From: DATAWZ01 sp036266975
GTDB taxonomy: Bacteria; Actinomycetota; Thermoleophilia; Solirubrobacterales; Solirubrobacteraceae
Direction of reading: 5' to 3'
Length of the DNA stretch: 64,000 bases
Assembly (NCBI GenBank): GCA_036266975.1
Contig: DATAWZ010000074.1
Span: forward strand, 19,148 to 83,147
Under the pieces are notes generated by a model that made no database searches, had not been told where the DNA came from, and worked only from the letters and a program-made list of their open reading frames with translations. This document shows, piece after piece, positions 1-9,149 of the stretch. Position numbers and translations under genes: made by a program. Position 1 is the stretch's first letter. Each line of letters begins with the position of its first letter.

Positions 1-402
1 GGCGTCGCGGGTATGCGGGCTGGACTCGTCGAGCAGATCGGGCAGTTGGTCGGAGAGCAGCCCCTGTAGCGTGGCGAGCATGACCTCGGCGTCCCGTGCG
101 GCGGCGAGTGCGCGGCCGATGTCGCGCATGCGTGCGTCCTCGCTCTTGAACGCGTCGGCGTCGAGCGCGCCCCGGACCAGGCGCAGCAGCGCGCGCTCGC
201 GCTTGAGCGACTTGCGCGCCTCGTGGACCGCCTCGACGCGCTCGCCGGGCGGTGCCGCCCGCAGGCGCTCGGCGGAGGCGGCAAGCTGGGTGGAGGCCAC
301 GCGCCGCAGCCCGCGGGGCAGGTCCTCGCCGGCGAGGAGTCGGAAGGCGCGCGATTCGCGATCCTCCGTATCCGGTGCGGCGTCGATCGACGTCAGCGAC
401 AT
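1..402 (-). CDS. CHAD domain-containing protein, N-terminal part
   Basis: This reading frame has no stop and runs off the left edge of the window, so only the first 134 codons are visible. It starts at ATG 402. Residues about 55-75 (RVEAVHEARKSLKRERALLR) match the opening helix of CHAD domains, which carries a conserved His followed by basic residues (here H60 and several Arg/Lys). CHAD domains are helical, basic and bind polyphosphate; many accompany a CYTH triphosphatase domain, but none is visible in this part. The gene is divergent from the PhzF-like gene with 28 bases between starts, so the two probably share a promoter region. Exact role is not known. Confidence 0.75.
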   Translation of the reverse strand, partial: MSLTSIDAAPDTEDRESRAFRLLAGEDLPRGLRRVASTQLAASAERLRAAPPGERVEAVHEARKSLKRERALLRLVRGALDADAFKSEDARMRDIGRALAAARDAEVMLATLQGLLSDQLPDLLDESSPHTRDA

Positions 403-430
403 CGAATTGACGATAACGAGAAAGGTGTTC

Positions 431-1096
431 ATGCCCGAGCTTCAGGTCCTGCGCGTGTTCGTCGCGGCCGACGGCGGCGCCGGCAACCCGCTCGGTCTGT
501 TCGTCGCTGCGGGCGAGGCGCCGACCGCGGCGCGGCAGGCGACGGCGGCGCGGCTCGGCTACAGCGAGACGGTGTTCGTCCACGATCGCGCCAGCGGGGC
601 GCTGACCATCCACACTCCGCTGGTCGAGCTTCCGTTCGCCGGTCACCCGCTCGTCGGGACCGCCTGGGCGCTGGAGGAGCTGGACGTCCTGCGACCGCCC
701 GCGGGTCAGGTACCCGTTCGCCGCGAGGGGGCGTGCGCCTTCATTGAGGCCGATCCGGCGCAAACCCCGGCGTGGGACCTGATCGAGCTCGAAGGTGTCG
801 GCGAGGTGCGCTCGCTAGACGCTCCGCCAAACGGGAGCGGCCACGCGTGCTGCTGGGCTCCGAGTTCCGGCGCTCGCGGCGAGCTGTACGCGCGGGTCTT
901 CGCCCCTGACTACGGGGTGCCGGAGGACCCGGCGACCGGCTCGGCGGCCGTCGCGCTGTGCGCGGCGCTCGGCCGTGAGCTGCGCATCGTGCAGGGCGCC
1001 GGCAGCGAGCTGCACGCGCGGCCGCTGCCCAGCGGGCGGGTGGAGCTCAGCGGGCGGGTCGTCCTCGACGAGCGCCGGCCGGAGCGGATCGGCTGA
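431..1096 (+). CDS. Short PhzF-family isomerase-like protein
   Basis: PhzF proteins are diaminopimelate-epimerase-fold isomerases. Family motifs are visible: GNPLGLFV near residue 18, YSETVFV near 44 (the Glu is the usual catalytic position), ELPFAGHPLVGTAW near 63 and EDPATGSAAVAL near 163. At 221 residues it is clearly shorter than usual members (about 260-300), mainly because the linker between the two lobes is compact. ATG 431 was chosen over an upstream in-frame start at 71 because homology begins here and the upstream codons overlap the divergent CHAD gene. Substrate is unknown. The next gene starts two bases after the stop. Confidence 0.8.
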   Translation: MPELQVLRVFVAADGGAGNPLGLFVAAGEAPTAARQATAARLGYSETVFVHDRASGALTIHTPLVELPFAGHPLVGTAWALEELDVLRPPAGQVPVRREGACAFIEADPAQTPAWDLIELEGVGEVRSLDAPPNGSGHACCWAPSSGARGELYARVFAPDYGVPEDPATGSAAVALCAALGRELRIVQGAGSELHARPLPSGRVELSGRVVLDERRPERIG

Positions 1097-1098
1097 CG

Positions 1099-1389
1099 AT
1101 GGCGCTCGAGAAGGCGCGGTGGTGGACGGCAAGGCGCTCGCAGGCCCGTCGCCGGCCGGTCACCTACCGCTGCCCGCTGTGCGGGCGACCGCTGCCGGCG
1201 CTCACCGAGCACATGCTGATCATGCCCGAGGGAGACGCCTCTCGCCGCCGTCACGCCCACACCGCCTGCGTGCTTGCGGCCCGCCGGCGCGGGCAGCTGC
1301 CGCTCCGAGAGGACTGGCTTCGTACCCAGCCGCGCCCGACGCCGTGGTGGCGCCGGCTTCTGGGCCGCGGCGCTAGCCGCGCTCGCTGA
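1099..1389 (+). CDS. Small Cys/His-rich hypothetical protein
   Basis: A 96-residue basic protein containing CPLCGRPLPALTEHMLI at residues 25-41, followed by a histidine pair and a further Cys near residue 56 (HAHTAC). The CxxC...H...C spacing suggests a small zinc-binding knuckle. It starts two bases after the PhzF-like stop and is probably cotranscribed with it. The last 17 bases overlap the converging lipoprotein gene. No function can be assigned. Confidence 0.65.
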   Translation: MALEKARWWTARRSQARRRPVTYRCPLCGRPLPALTEHMLIMPEGDASRRRHAHTACVLAARRRGQLPLREDWLRTQPRPTPWWRRLLGRGASRAR

Positions 1390-1990
1390 CCGACGGGATC
1401 GGTCCCTGGGGCTGGAGCTGCCCGTTGTCGAGTGTGTAGGTGACCGAGGCCGTGCCCCCGCTCGAGAGCCCGTAGGAGAGCGTGACCGAGGTGTCGCTCT
1501 GCGAGACGACGGAGACGCTCGAGCTCGGCGTGCTCGTATCGGTCCCGATGAAGCGTGCGCCTTCGAAGAAGAACGCCTGCTCGGGGCCGGAGCCCCCGCG
1601 CAGCCCGACCAGGACCTGCAGGGTCTGGCTCGAGTGGTACTGGGAGAGGTCGACCGGGCTGTAGCCGCGCGAGCGCAGCATCGCCGCCGCCGTGCTGACT
1701 CCGCCCGAGCTGGGCGGCACGAAGGCGGGCGCAGTGGTCTCGGTGCGGGTGCTGCTCGTGGTCGTGGGCGGGGGCACCGTAGTGGCGGCCGTGCTCGTGC
1801 TCGTGGTCGTGGTCGTCGGGGTCGTCGCGGCCGCCGGGGTGGTGGCGGGCGAGGTCGTGCTCGCGGTCGTGCGGGTGATCGTGAGCGTTTCGGTGTTGAT
1901 CGAGTCGGCGGTGTTGCTGCTGCCGCAGCCGGCGAGCGCGCCGGCGGCGAGCGCCGCGGCGAGCACGATCACGGGCGGGCGTCGCATCAC
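1373..1990 (-). CDS. Secreted lipoprotein with Thr-rich linker, LppP/LprE-like
   Basis: A 205-residue protein with a lipoprotein signal: MMRRPP, a hydrophobic stretch, and lipobox ALAGC with Cys near residue 21. Residues about 27-90 are almost entirely Thr, Ser, Ala and Pro, a typical cell-envelope spacer, which explains the repetitive GTCGTG-type DNA at 1750-1880. The C-terminal domain (about 95-205) has GYSPVDL, GPEQAFFFEGARFIGTDT and beta-rich sequence reminiscent of actinobacterial LppP/LprE lipoproteins. That family link is by eye only. The role is unknown; it presumably sits on the outer face of the membrane. Confidence 0.7.
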   Translation of the reverse strand: MMRRPPVIVLAAALAAGALAGCGSSNTADSINTETLTITRTTASTTSPATTPAAATTPTTTTTSTSTAATTVPPPTTTSSTRTETTAPAFVPPSSGGVSTAAAMLRSRGYSPVDLSQYHSSQTLQVLVGLRGGSGPEQAFFFEGARFIGTDTSTPSSSVSVVSQSDTSVTLSYGLSSGGTASVTYTLDNGQLQPQGPIPSVSERG

Positions 1991-2046
1991 CCCACTGTAT
2001 TCGCGCCGCCTTCCGGTGCTCCTACGCCGCCCTATGCTCCTCGTCG

Positions 2047-2313
2047 ATGACCCGGCGGCTGCTGACCTTCGTGCGCTACGTGCTGCCGGCGCTCGTGACC
2101 ATCGCGGGCCTTGTCGCGATGGCCTTCCACACCGACACCTCGCTCGAGGGAGGCGCCGGGCTGGTCAGCGCTGGGTTGGCGATCTACTTCGTCAACTGGC
2201 TCTTCCGCCAGGGCGCCAAGGGGGACGCCGACCGCGACGCCGAGGAGGCCGCGCGGGCCTACTTCGACGAGCACGGTCACTGGCCTGACGAGCGGTCGCG
2301 GCGGCGGCGCTGA
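2047..2313 (+). CDS. Small two-helix membrane protein
   Basis: 88 residues. Two hydrophobic segments (about residues 8-26 and 38-52) are followed by an acidic, then basic, cytoplasmic tail (residues 55-88, FDEHGHWPDERSRRRR). Proteins like this are common and uncharacterised in actinobacteria. The start at 2047 lies 56 bases from the divergent lipoprotein gene, so the promoters overlap in this gap. No catalytic motif is seen. Confidence 0.65.
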   Translation: MTRRLLTFVRYVLPALVTIAGLVAMAFHTDTSLEGGAGLVSAGLAIYFVNWLFRQGAKGDADRDAEEAARAYFDEHGHWPDERSRRRR

Positions 2314-2400
2314 GTTCCCCGCTGCGGTGGCCTTCTAAACGTCTCCTAACCGGCGCGAACCGTGGGCGCCCTACGCTTCCATTCGGACGTCCGAGGCCCC

Positions 2401-4332
2401 GTGACCGACCGCGACCGCCGACAGCCCACTCGCCGTACCGCCACGGATCGGCGCACCTTCCTGCGAGGTGGAATCCTCGCCGGAGGGGCGCTCGCCGCCG
2501 GAGGCGGGGCGATTGCCGCGCTCGCAAGCCAAGGCTCGAGCCCGTCCCCGCCGGCCAACCCGCTGGTCGTTCTCTCGCCGGCCCAGGGCGTCAAGGGGGA
2601 CGCGACCGCGTTCAAGCCCCGCCGTCGACAGCCGAACATCCTGGTGATCCTCGTCGACCAGCTGCGCAGCCCCCGCTGGCTGCCGGGCGCCGCCTACGGC
2701 TCTCCGCTGATCCCCAACATCAGCGCGCTGGCGAGGGAATCGGTGTCGTTCGGGCGCCACTTCACCGCCGCGAACGACTGCACGCCCGCGCGCTCGGCCC
2801 TGGTCACGGGCTTGTACACGCACCAGACGGGCTGCCTGGTCACCGGCGGCAGCACGCTCGCGGCCGGCCTTCCGACCTGGGGCTCGCTGCTGCACGAGCA
2901 CGGCTACCACACCTACTGGTACGGCAAGTGGCACCTGACGCGAGGCGACAGCAAGTGGACCGAGAGCAGCGGTCCCTCGGCGCTCGCCCGCTACGGCTTC
3001 CTGGGCGGCACCTATCCATCGCCCGACGGCGCGCCCGGGCAGGGGCAGCTCGTGGACCCGGCGATCGCCGAGCAGTTCCGCGGCTTCCTGGGTGCGCAGG
3101 GCGGGGAGGAGCCGTGGTGCACGACGGTCTCGTTCGTGAACCCGCACGACATCGCCTTCTGGTACCGCTTCACCGACCGGGTGCCCGCCGAGGCGAGCGC
3201 GCCGGCGCGCGTCGGCACGCTGCCGCCGAACTACGAGACGCCCGCGCAGATCGCCGCTCAGGGCAAGCCGCGCCTGCAGCTCTCGCTGCAGGACACCTCC
3301 GCGGCCTCGTTCGGGCCGGTCGCCTTCACCGGGCCCCAGACCGTGCCGGACTGGCTGCCGTTCCTGGACCTCTACCTGCAGTTGCAGAACGACGTCGACG
3401 CGCACGTGGGCACCGTCCTCCGCGCGCTCGCCGAGCGGCCGCGAATCGCCGAGAACACCATCGTGCTGTTCACCTCCGACCACGGCGAGTACGGCGCCTC
3501 GCACGGCATGCGCGGCAAGGGCGCCGCGGTGTACGAGGAGGCCATCCGCGTGCCGCTGATGGTCAGGGACCCGCGAGGCGTCCTGTACCGCCGCCGCGGC
3601 CCCGAGCGCGAGCAGCTGACCTCGAGCGTCGATGTCGCGCCGCTGCTGCTGACGATTGGCACCGGCTCGAGCGACTGGCGTCGCGACTCCCACTACGCCT
3701 ACCTGGCCGGGCGGCTCGACCTGTCGTCGATCCTCAGCGACCCGTCCGCGCCCGGGCGCAACTACATCCTGCACGCCACCGACGAGATCGTCACCGAGTT
3801 CGCGACCGAGCCCTACGCGGCCGGCGCGCCGCTCCACGTCATCGGGCTGCGCACCGTGAACGGCAAGTACGCGACCTACTCGAACTGGACGCAGGAGGGC
3901 ATCGAGATCCTCGACACTGGGCAGGAGCGCGAGCTCTACGACTACGGGACGCACGGCGGGCGTCTGGAGATCGAGAACGACGTGGGCCTGAATCCGCTGG
4001 AGGAGTCGATGCACGCGATGCTCGAGTCGGCGGTCGTGCAGGAGCTGCGCGAGACGCTGCCGCGACACCTGCGCGATGCCCAGCGCGACGGGCTCGAGGA
4101 CTACCAGCGCGTCCGGGCCCGCGCCGCGTCGAACGCGGCGGACGCGCGGGAGGCCATGACCCGGGCGGCCGCCGCCGAGCAGCGTCCTGGCTCGCGCGCC
4201 GAGCGCCGGCGCGCCAAGCGGCTGAAGCGAGCGGCCGAGAGCGGAGGCGCGCTCGCGCAGCCGTACGGCGAGGCGCTCTCGGAGGCGCCCCGCCGGCAGC
4301 ACCGCCGACCACGTCGGCGCCGCGCGAAGTAG
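2401..4332 (+). CDS. Tat-exported sulfatase (arylsulfatase family)
   Basis: Starting at GTG 2401 the protein has 643 residues and opens with a Tat signal (RRTFLRGG, residues 17-24, then an Ala/Gly-rich hydrophobic stretch), so it should be exported folded. An in-frame GTG at 2362 would add 13 residues without improving the signal. Sulfatase features: LVILVDQLR at 81-89 (metal-binding Asp), CTPARSALVTG beginning at Cys127 (the CxPxR motif whose Cys is converted to formylglycine), GKWHL near 180 and TSDHGEYG near 360. It should hydrolyse sulfate esters or possibly phosphoesters outside the membrane. The C-terminal about 80 residues are Arg/Ala-rich and poorly conserved. A formylglycine-generating enzyme would be needed and is not in the window. 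Confidence 0.9.
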   Translation: MTDRDRRQPTRRTATDRRTFLRGGILAGGALAAGGGAIAALASQGSSPSPPANPLVVLSPAQGVKGDATAFKPRRRQPNILVILVDQLRSPRWLPGAAYGSPLIPNISALARESVSFGRHFTAANDCTPARSALVTGLYTHQTGCLVTGGSTLAAGLPTWGSLLHEHGYHTYWYGKWHLTRGDSKWTESSGPSALARYGFLGGTYPSPDGAPGQGQLVDPAIAEQFRGFLGAQGGEEPWCTTVSFVNPHDIAFWYRFTDRVPAEASAPARVGTLPPNYETPAQIAAQGKPRLQLSLQDTSAASFGPVAFTGPQTVPDWLPFLDLYLQLQNDVDAHVGTVLRALAERPRIAENTIVLFTSDHGEYGASHGMRGKGAAVYEEAIRVPLMVRDPRGVLYRRRGPEREQLTSSVDVAPLLLTIGTGSSDWRRDSHYAYLAGRLDLSSILSDPSAPGRNYILHATDEIVTEFATEPYAAGAPLHVIGLRTVNGKYATYSNWTQEGIEILDTGQERELYDYGTHGGRLEIENDVGLNPLEESMHAMLESAVVQELRETLPRHLRDAQRDGLEDYQRVRARAASNAADAREAMTRAAAAEQRPGSRAERRRAKRLKRAAESGGALAQPYGEALSEAPRRQHRRPRRRRAK

Positions 4333-4444
4333 CGCCTGACCTTTCGCAACAGTCGCTAACGAAGCGCACCGCGACTCCTCCCCGGTGGCGTGGTTAAGGG
4401 GAGCGTCCAGTCCCCAACATTCCCACCGCAGGAGGGAACGGCAT

Positions 4445-5923
4445 ATGAACGGCAAAGTAGGCGGCGCCGCACTAGCGGCGCTGGGAGCCGCTGCGCTCGC
4501 AGGCCCCGCAGGGGCGCTCGCGCACAAGCACCCCAGTCCCAGCGGACGCCACGGCATCAGCATGTATGTCTCGGAGAACCCGGCCACCTACGGCGACGCG
4601 CTGACGATCTTCGGTCGCCTCGTGGGGTCGCACGACGGCGGTCGAACGGTGACGCTCTGGCACCGGCTGGAGGGCAGCGGTCGGCCCTTCACCGCCATCC
4701 AGAGGACCACGACGGACGCGGCCGGGTTCTATGCATTCAGTCGGCTCGCCGAGGTCGTCGACTCCAACCGTGACTGGTTCGTCACCTCGCTCGGCGCGCG
4801 CAGCCGCACGATCCGTGAGAAGGTCGTCGACGTCGTCACGCTCAACGGGCCCCCGGACGGCACGCAGCTGGTCACCGGCAAGCCCGCGACGTCGTTCACC
4901 GGGAGCGTCTCCCCGAACGACGTCGGCCAGCAGGTCGTGCTCGAGCGTCAGAACGCGGCGAGCGGCAGCACCCACTGGAACACGATCCAGAAGGGAGTCG
5001 TCGGCCCGGGTGGCAACTTCACCTTCAACCACATCTTCGTGGTTCCCGGCGACGCCAACATCCGCGCCGAGGTGCGCGGCAACGCACGGCATCTGGCGAG
5101 CCCCTCGCCGCAGCTGAACTACGAGATCTCTCAGGCGCAGAAGCCCGGGATCACGATCCAGTCCTCGCAGGATCCGATTCAATACGGCGGTTCGGTGACG
5201 ATCAGCGGCACGGTCGCGAACGGAGCCGGTGACCCTGTCACTCTGCTCGCGCACGTCGTCGGCCAGCCGTTCACCACCGTGACGACATCGACCGTGAACC
5301 CGACGGGTGGCTATCAGTTCCCGACGATGATGCCGACCCGGAACACCTACTACGAGGTCAAGGCCACTCCGGCGGTCACTCCGCTGAACACGCCGTCGAC
5401 GGTGACTGCGGGCTTCCTGCTGGGCGGCCGGCACCACAAGAAGGCGTCGACGCCGAAGGCCCCGAGCGGGCCGTCGGGTCCGAGCGGTCCGTCGGGTCCG
5501 AGCGGAACCTCCGAGCCCAACCAGCCGGCGGGCACGCTCACCTCGGCGATCCTGTTCGAGGGTGTCCGCGACGTGCTCACCGCGAGCGCCTCGCCGACCA
5601 CGATCAGCCAGGGCCAGACGGTGATGTTCTCCGGCACGGTCGCGCCTGACCACAGCGGTCACGCGATCTGGCTCCAGGAGGAGAACGCGGCCGGGACCGG
5701 CTTCCACACGGTCCAGGTGGCGGACATCCTGCCCGGCTCGACCTACCAGATCGTCCATCAGATCTTCGCGGTGGGGACGCGCAACTACCGCGTCCAGATG
5801 CCTGGTGGGCCCGAGGACGAGGGCGCCGTCTCGCAGACGTTTGCGATCACGGTGAAGCCGGTCGTGGCCTCCGCGCTGCCCCAGACGCAGCCGGCTCCGC
5901 AGAGCCAGGGTCAGGGTCGGTAG
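4445..5923 (+). CDS. Secreted Ig-like/beta-sandwich repeat protein
   Basis: 492 residues from ATG 4445, which has a strong AGGAGG nine bases upstream. An ORF start at 4385 lies before this site and is not needed. The N-terminus is a Sec signal (hydrophobic residues 5-27, ending GALAHK). The mature part shows three or four Ig-like or bacterial surface beta-sandwich units, each beginning with a phrase such as ENPATYGDALTIFGRL, QDPIQYGGSVTISGTV or ASPTTISQGQTVMFSGTV. Between units 3 and 4 is a short collagen-like linker of GPSGPS repeats (DNA about 5464-5505). It is probably an extracellular structural or binding protein; the ligand is unknown. Confidence 0.75.
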   Translation: MNGKVGGAALAALGAAALAGPAGALAHKHPSPSGRHGISMYVSENPATYGDALTIFGRLVGSHDGGRTVTLWHRLEGSGRPFTAIQRTTTDAAGFYAFSRLAEVVDSNRDWFVTSLGARSRTIREKVVDVVTLNGPPDGTQLVTGKPATSFTGSVSPNDVGQQVVLERQNAASGSTHWNTIQKGVVGPGGNFTFNHIFVVPGDANIRAEVRGNARHLASPSPQLNYEISQAQKPGITIQSSQDPIQYGGSVTISGTVANGAGDPVTLLAHVVGQPFTTVTTSTVNPTGGYQFPTMMPTRNTYYEVKATPAVTPLNTPSTVTAGFLLGGRHHKKASTPKAPSGPSGPSGPSGPSGTSEPNQPAGTLTSAILFEGVRDVLTASASPTTISQGQTVMFSGTVAPDHSGHAIWLQEENAAGTGFHTVQVADILPGSTYQIVHQIFAVGTRNYRVQMPGGPEDEGAVSQTFAITVKPVVASALPQTQPAPQSQGQGR

Positions 5924-5939
5924 CCACTCCGTTGCAGGC

Positions 5940-5969
5940 CCGGCGGCCGCCCCTCGGGGCGGCCGCCGG
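5940..5969. terminator. Strong GC hairpin between converging genes
   Basis: Perfect inverted repeat (14 bp arms around a 2-base centre, core GGCGGCCGCCCC paired with its complement) placed 17 bases after the secreted-protein stop and 45 bases before the end of the converging CoA ligase gene. There is no T-run, as is common for actinobacterial terminators. It could serve both strands. Confidence 0.65.
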
Positions 5970-6013
5970 CCGTCAAGGGCTCGGGCCCTCGTAGTGGGAT
6001 GGGCCCTGGCGAC

Positions 6014-7663
6014 TCAGGAGCGCGCCGCCGCGCGCTGCGCGTCGATCTCGCGGAGCTCCACGCGCCGCACCTTGCCGGTCGCGGTTCTCGGCAGCTCGGT
6101 CAGGAACTCGACCTCGCGCGGGTAGTTCCAGCCTCCGGCGCGCGCCTTGCAGTGCTGCTGCAGCTCGGCGATCAGCGTCTCGTCGCCCCTCACGCCCGGG
6201 CGTAGGACGACCCAGGCCTTGACGATCTGCCCGCGCTGCTCGTCGGGCTTGCCGACCACGGCCGCCTCGTGCACCGCGGGGTGGTCCAGCAGCGCGTTCT
6301 CGACCTCGGCCGGGCCGATCCGGTAGCCGCCCGAGCTGATCACGTCGTCGGCGCGTGCGTGGTACCAGACGTAGCCGTCCGCGTCCTGGTGGGCCAGGTC
6401 GCCGGTCCGATGCCAGCCGTCGCCGCGCAGCGTCTCGCGGGTCTTCTCGGGTTGGCTCAGATAGCCCTTAAACAGCGCCGGGTAGTCGGCGCGAGTGGCG
6501 ATCTCGCCTTCCTCGCCGGTCGGCACCTCGTGCCCGTCGGCGCCGAGGAGCGCGACGGTGAGGTAGGGCAGCGGCTTGCCCAGGCTCCCAGGCCGCACCG
6601 GCCAAAACGGGCGCTGGCAGCACGCGCCGCCGCCGTGCTCGGTCTGGCCGTAGAGCTCGAACATACCCGCGCCGAAGCGCTCCTGGCCCCAGGCGAGCGT
6701 GGCCGGGTCCAGCGGCTCGCCCACCGAGCCCAGCCGGCGCACGGCGAAGCGCAACCCATCGCGCTCGACGATGCCCTCGTCGGCGCGCAGCATGCGGTAG
6801 GCCGTCGGCACCGTGAAGAAGTTCGTCACCTGCTCGCACTCGAGGATCCGCCACCAGCGCTCGGCGTCGAAGTCGCTCTCGAGGGTCCGGAACGGCGTGG
6901 CCTGGCAGAGCGCGCTGAACGTGAGCAGGACACCGGTGACCCAGCCCAGATCGGAGGTCGGCCAGAAGATGTCATCGGGCCGCAGATCGAGCGAGGTCGC
7001 CATCAGGGCCAGGCCGCCCGCGAGCTGATCGCTGCCGTGCAGGCTGCCCTTCGGGGGACCGGTCGTGCCGCTCGTGAAGTACAGGAACGCGGGGTCCGCC
7101 GACGCGCGCAGAAGCGGCGAGTACTCGTCGCTGGCTGCGTCCATCCGGTCGTGCAGCCCCCCAGGCCCGTCGTCGTCGACCTCGATCACCAGCGCCCCGG
7201 CGGCGGCCGCGGCGGGCGCGACGCGGTCCCGCTGCCGAGCGTTCGTGAAGACCACCCGCGGCCGGGCGTCGGCCACCCGAACGGCGATGGCATCGGTGCC
7301 GAACGTCGTGGATAGGCAGCTGACCACCGCGCCGACCTTCATCGCCCCGATGAGCACGATCCAGTGTTCGGGGACGCGCGGAAGCACGGTGAAGACGAAG
7401 TCGCCCTCGCGCACCCCGAGGTTGCTCAGCAGGTTGGCCACCCGGTTGGAGGCCGCGCGCAGGTCGCCGTAGCTGAAGTCCCGAATGCTGCCGTCGGCGC
7501 CCATCCACCGCATGGCGAGCCCGAGGCCCGCCTCGGCGTGACGATCGCAGACCTCGATGCCCGCATTCAGCCGTTCGGGCACCTGCCAGCGAAACTCGCG
7601 CGCGATCACCTCATTGGGCAGGTCGCGCAGCCGCCCATAGTGGTCGAGGTCGAAGTGCTCCAT
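6014..7663 (-). CDS. Acyl-CoA synthetase (ACS/ACSM-like AMP-forming ligase)
   Basis: 549 residues from ATG 7663 (MEHFDLDHYG). A longer frame to 7768 would overlap the promoter of the divergent regulator. AMP-binding motifs: YFTSGTTGPPKGSLHG (P-loop, near 190), ELYGQTEHG near 330, GWHRTGDLA near 410, and PRTATGKVRRVELRE near the C-terminus with the adenylation Lys. It makes an acyl-AMP and then an acyl-CoA from a carboxylic acid. Overall layout resembles acetyl- or medium-chain acyl-CoA synthetases. It is divergent from the PucR gene and acetone-carboxylase-type genes, so one inference is that it activates the carboxylation product (for example a beta-keto acid) to the CoA ester. Confidence 0.88.
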   Translation of the reverse strand: MEHFDLDHYGRLRDLPNEVIAREFRWQVPERLNAGIEVCDRHAEAGLGLAMRWMGADGSIRDFSYGDLRAASNRVANLLSNLGVREGDFVFTVLPRVPEHWIVLIGAMKVGAVVSCLSTTFGTDAIAVRVADARPRVVFTNARQRDRVAPAAAAAGALVIEVDDDGPGGLHDRMDAASDEYSPLLRASADPAFLYFTSGTTGPPKGSLHGSDQLAGGLALMATSLDLRPDDIFWPTSDLGWVTGVLLTFSALCQATPFRTLESDFDAERWWRILECEQVTNFFTVPTAYRMLRADEGIVERDGLRFAVRRLGSVGEPLDPATLAWGQERFGAGMFELYGQTEHGGGACCQRPFWPVRPGSLGKPLPYLTVALLGADGHEVPTGEEGEIATRADYPALFKGYLSQPEKTRETLRGDGWHRTGDLAHQDADGYVWYHARADDVISSGGYRIGPAEVENALLDHPAVHEAAVVGKPDEQRGQIVKAWVVLRPGVRGDETLIAELQQHCKARAGGWNYPREVEFLTELPRTATGKVRRVELREIDAQRAAARS

Positions 7664-7796
7664 TCTGCGCGCAACCAACCATACGGGGCGGCGGGCGGGA
7701 AGCGCTTCTCGCGCGGGACCTTGGCCATCTCGACAACCGGCCCATCGGTCGCTTCCCCGTCGGCCCATCCGCTAGCCTCGCTGATGGAGAGAGAGC

Positions 7797-9047
7797 GTGG
7801 ACGAGACACTGTCACCGCCATCACGCCGTGCCCGGTCGATGATCCGGGACGTCGTCGGGGAGATGGCCGACGGCCTCGACGCGACCTCGATCACGGTCAG
7901 CGAGGCGATCCACGACCACTGTCCAGGGCTGGACAGCGACCTCTTTCCGGCGACCAACCGCTCCACGCGGGCGAACCTCGGCCAGATCACCTCGCTGCTC
8001 GCCGACGGCGAGGGCCCGGCGGGGCTCACCGTTCCCGACGAGGCGCTCTCGTACGCGCGCGCGTACGTGCACGAGGGCCTCTCGCTCGAACTGCTCACGC
8101 GCGTCTACCGCGAGGGTCAGCGCTCCTATTCGCGGCTGTGGCTGGACCGGCTACGCGCGCGAGCGCGCGATGCCGACGAGCTGGCCGACTCGATGGGCTA
8201 CTTCAGCGACTGGATGTTCGCCTGGATCGAGGTCGTCAACCGACCGCTCAGCGAGGTCTACACCGCCGAGCACGAGCGCTGGATCCGCGGCGGCGTGGCG
8301 ATGCGCTCCGAGGAGGTTCGTTCGATCCTGTCCGGCGCGCCGGTGGGCGTCACCGAGGCCTCGAGCCGTCTGCGCTACCGGCTGGATGCACGGCACGTCG
8401 GCTTCGTGATCTGGAGCGAGGCGATGTCCAGCGGCGACGTCGAGGTCGGCGACGGGCACCGCGTGTTCGGCGAGATGGACCGCTTCGCCGCCGAGGTCGC
8501 CGAGTACCTGGGCGCCTCGAGCTTCCTGTCGCTGCCGATCGGGCGCCTGTACGCCGGCTGGGCGGCGGTTCCGGCCGACGCGCCGCTCGCCGACCTGCCC
8601 GCCGCGCGCGAGCACCTGCACCTCGCGGTGGGGCGACCGGCTTGGGGCGTGGAGGGGTTCCGGCGCAGCCACCAGGAGGCGCTGCTGGCCAAGCGCGTGG
8701 CCACCCTGACCCCGCAGACGGCGGCGAGCTCGCTGACCTTCGGCAGCGTCGCGCTGGATGCGCTGATGACCCAGGACCTCGACGAGGCGCGCCGCTTCGT
8801 CGAGGACGAGCTCGGCCCGTTGCTCGAGGCCGGGCCCGGCGCCCGCCGGCTCCTGCACACGCTCGAGGTCTTCCTGCACGAGGAGTCCTCGTTTGTGCGC
8901 ACGGCCCGTCACATGGGAATCCACGAGAACACGGTCGCCTACCGCGTGCGGCGCGCCGAGGAGCTGCTCGGCCGGCGCGCGAGCGAGCGCCAGCTCGAGC
9001 TCCGGGCGGCGCTGCGCCTGGCCAACCTCACCCAGGGCGCCGGCTGA
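7797..9047 (+). CDS. PucR-family transcriptional regulator
   Basis: 416 residues from GTG 7797, preceded by GGAGAGAG. The C-terminal 60 residues form the PucR-type helix-turn-helix: TLEVFLHEESSFVRTARHMG then IHENTVAYRVRRAEELLG, in which the VAYR segment is characteristic. The middle has a CdaR/GGDEF-like fold and the N-terminal half is helical, probably the effector-sensing domain. The gene lies between a divergent CoA ligase and the carboxylase genes 102 bases downstream, so it is the likely local activator of both units. Proteobacterial acetone carboxylase operons normally use sigma-54 activators, so this would be a different regulatory arrangement. Confidence 0.87.
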   Translation: MDETLSPPSRRARSMIRDVVGEMADGLDATSITVSEAIHDHCPGLDSDLFPATNRSTRANLGQITSLLADGEGPAGLTVPDEALSYARAYVHEGLSLELLTRVYREGQRSYSRLWLDRLRARARDADELADSMGYFSDWMFAWIEVVNRPLSEVYTAEHERWIRGGVAMRSEEVRSILSGAPVGVTEASSRLRYRLDARHVGFVIWSEAMSSGDVEVGDGHRVFGEMDRFAAEVAEYLGASSFLSLPIGRLYAGWAAVPADAPLADLPAAREHLHLAVGRPAWGVEGFRRSHQEALLAKRVATLTPQTAASSLTFGSVALDALMTQDLDEARRFVEDELGPLLEAGPGARRLLHTLEVFLHEESSFVRTARHMGIHENTVAYRVRRAEELLGRRASERQLELRAALRLANLTQGAG

Positions 9048-9149
9048 GCCGGCGTTTGGGGTCAGCCGACAACTCTCTCGGGCCGACGCGCCTAACGTGG
9101 GCGTCCCGGCCCCGCCTACAGTCGCAGCGACCACCGAGGAGGAGGCTCC

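Noticed and set aside
1740..1880. GTCGTG-type tandem repeats that look like a repeat array
   Set aside because: They encode the Thr/Ser-rich spacer of the lipoprotein; there are no regular spacers, so this is not a CRISPR array.
5464..5505. Short tandem repeats of about 9-21 bases
   Set aside because: Explained by a GPSGPS collagen-like linker within the secreted protein.
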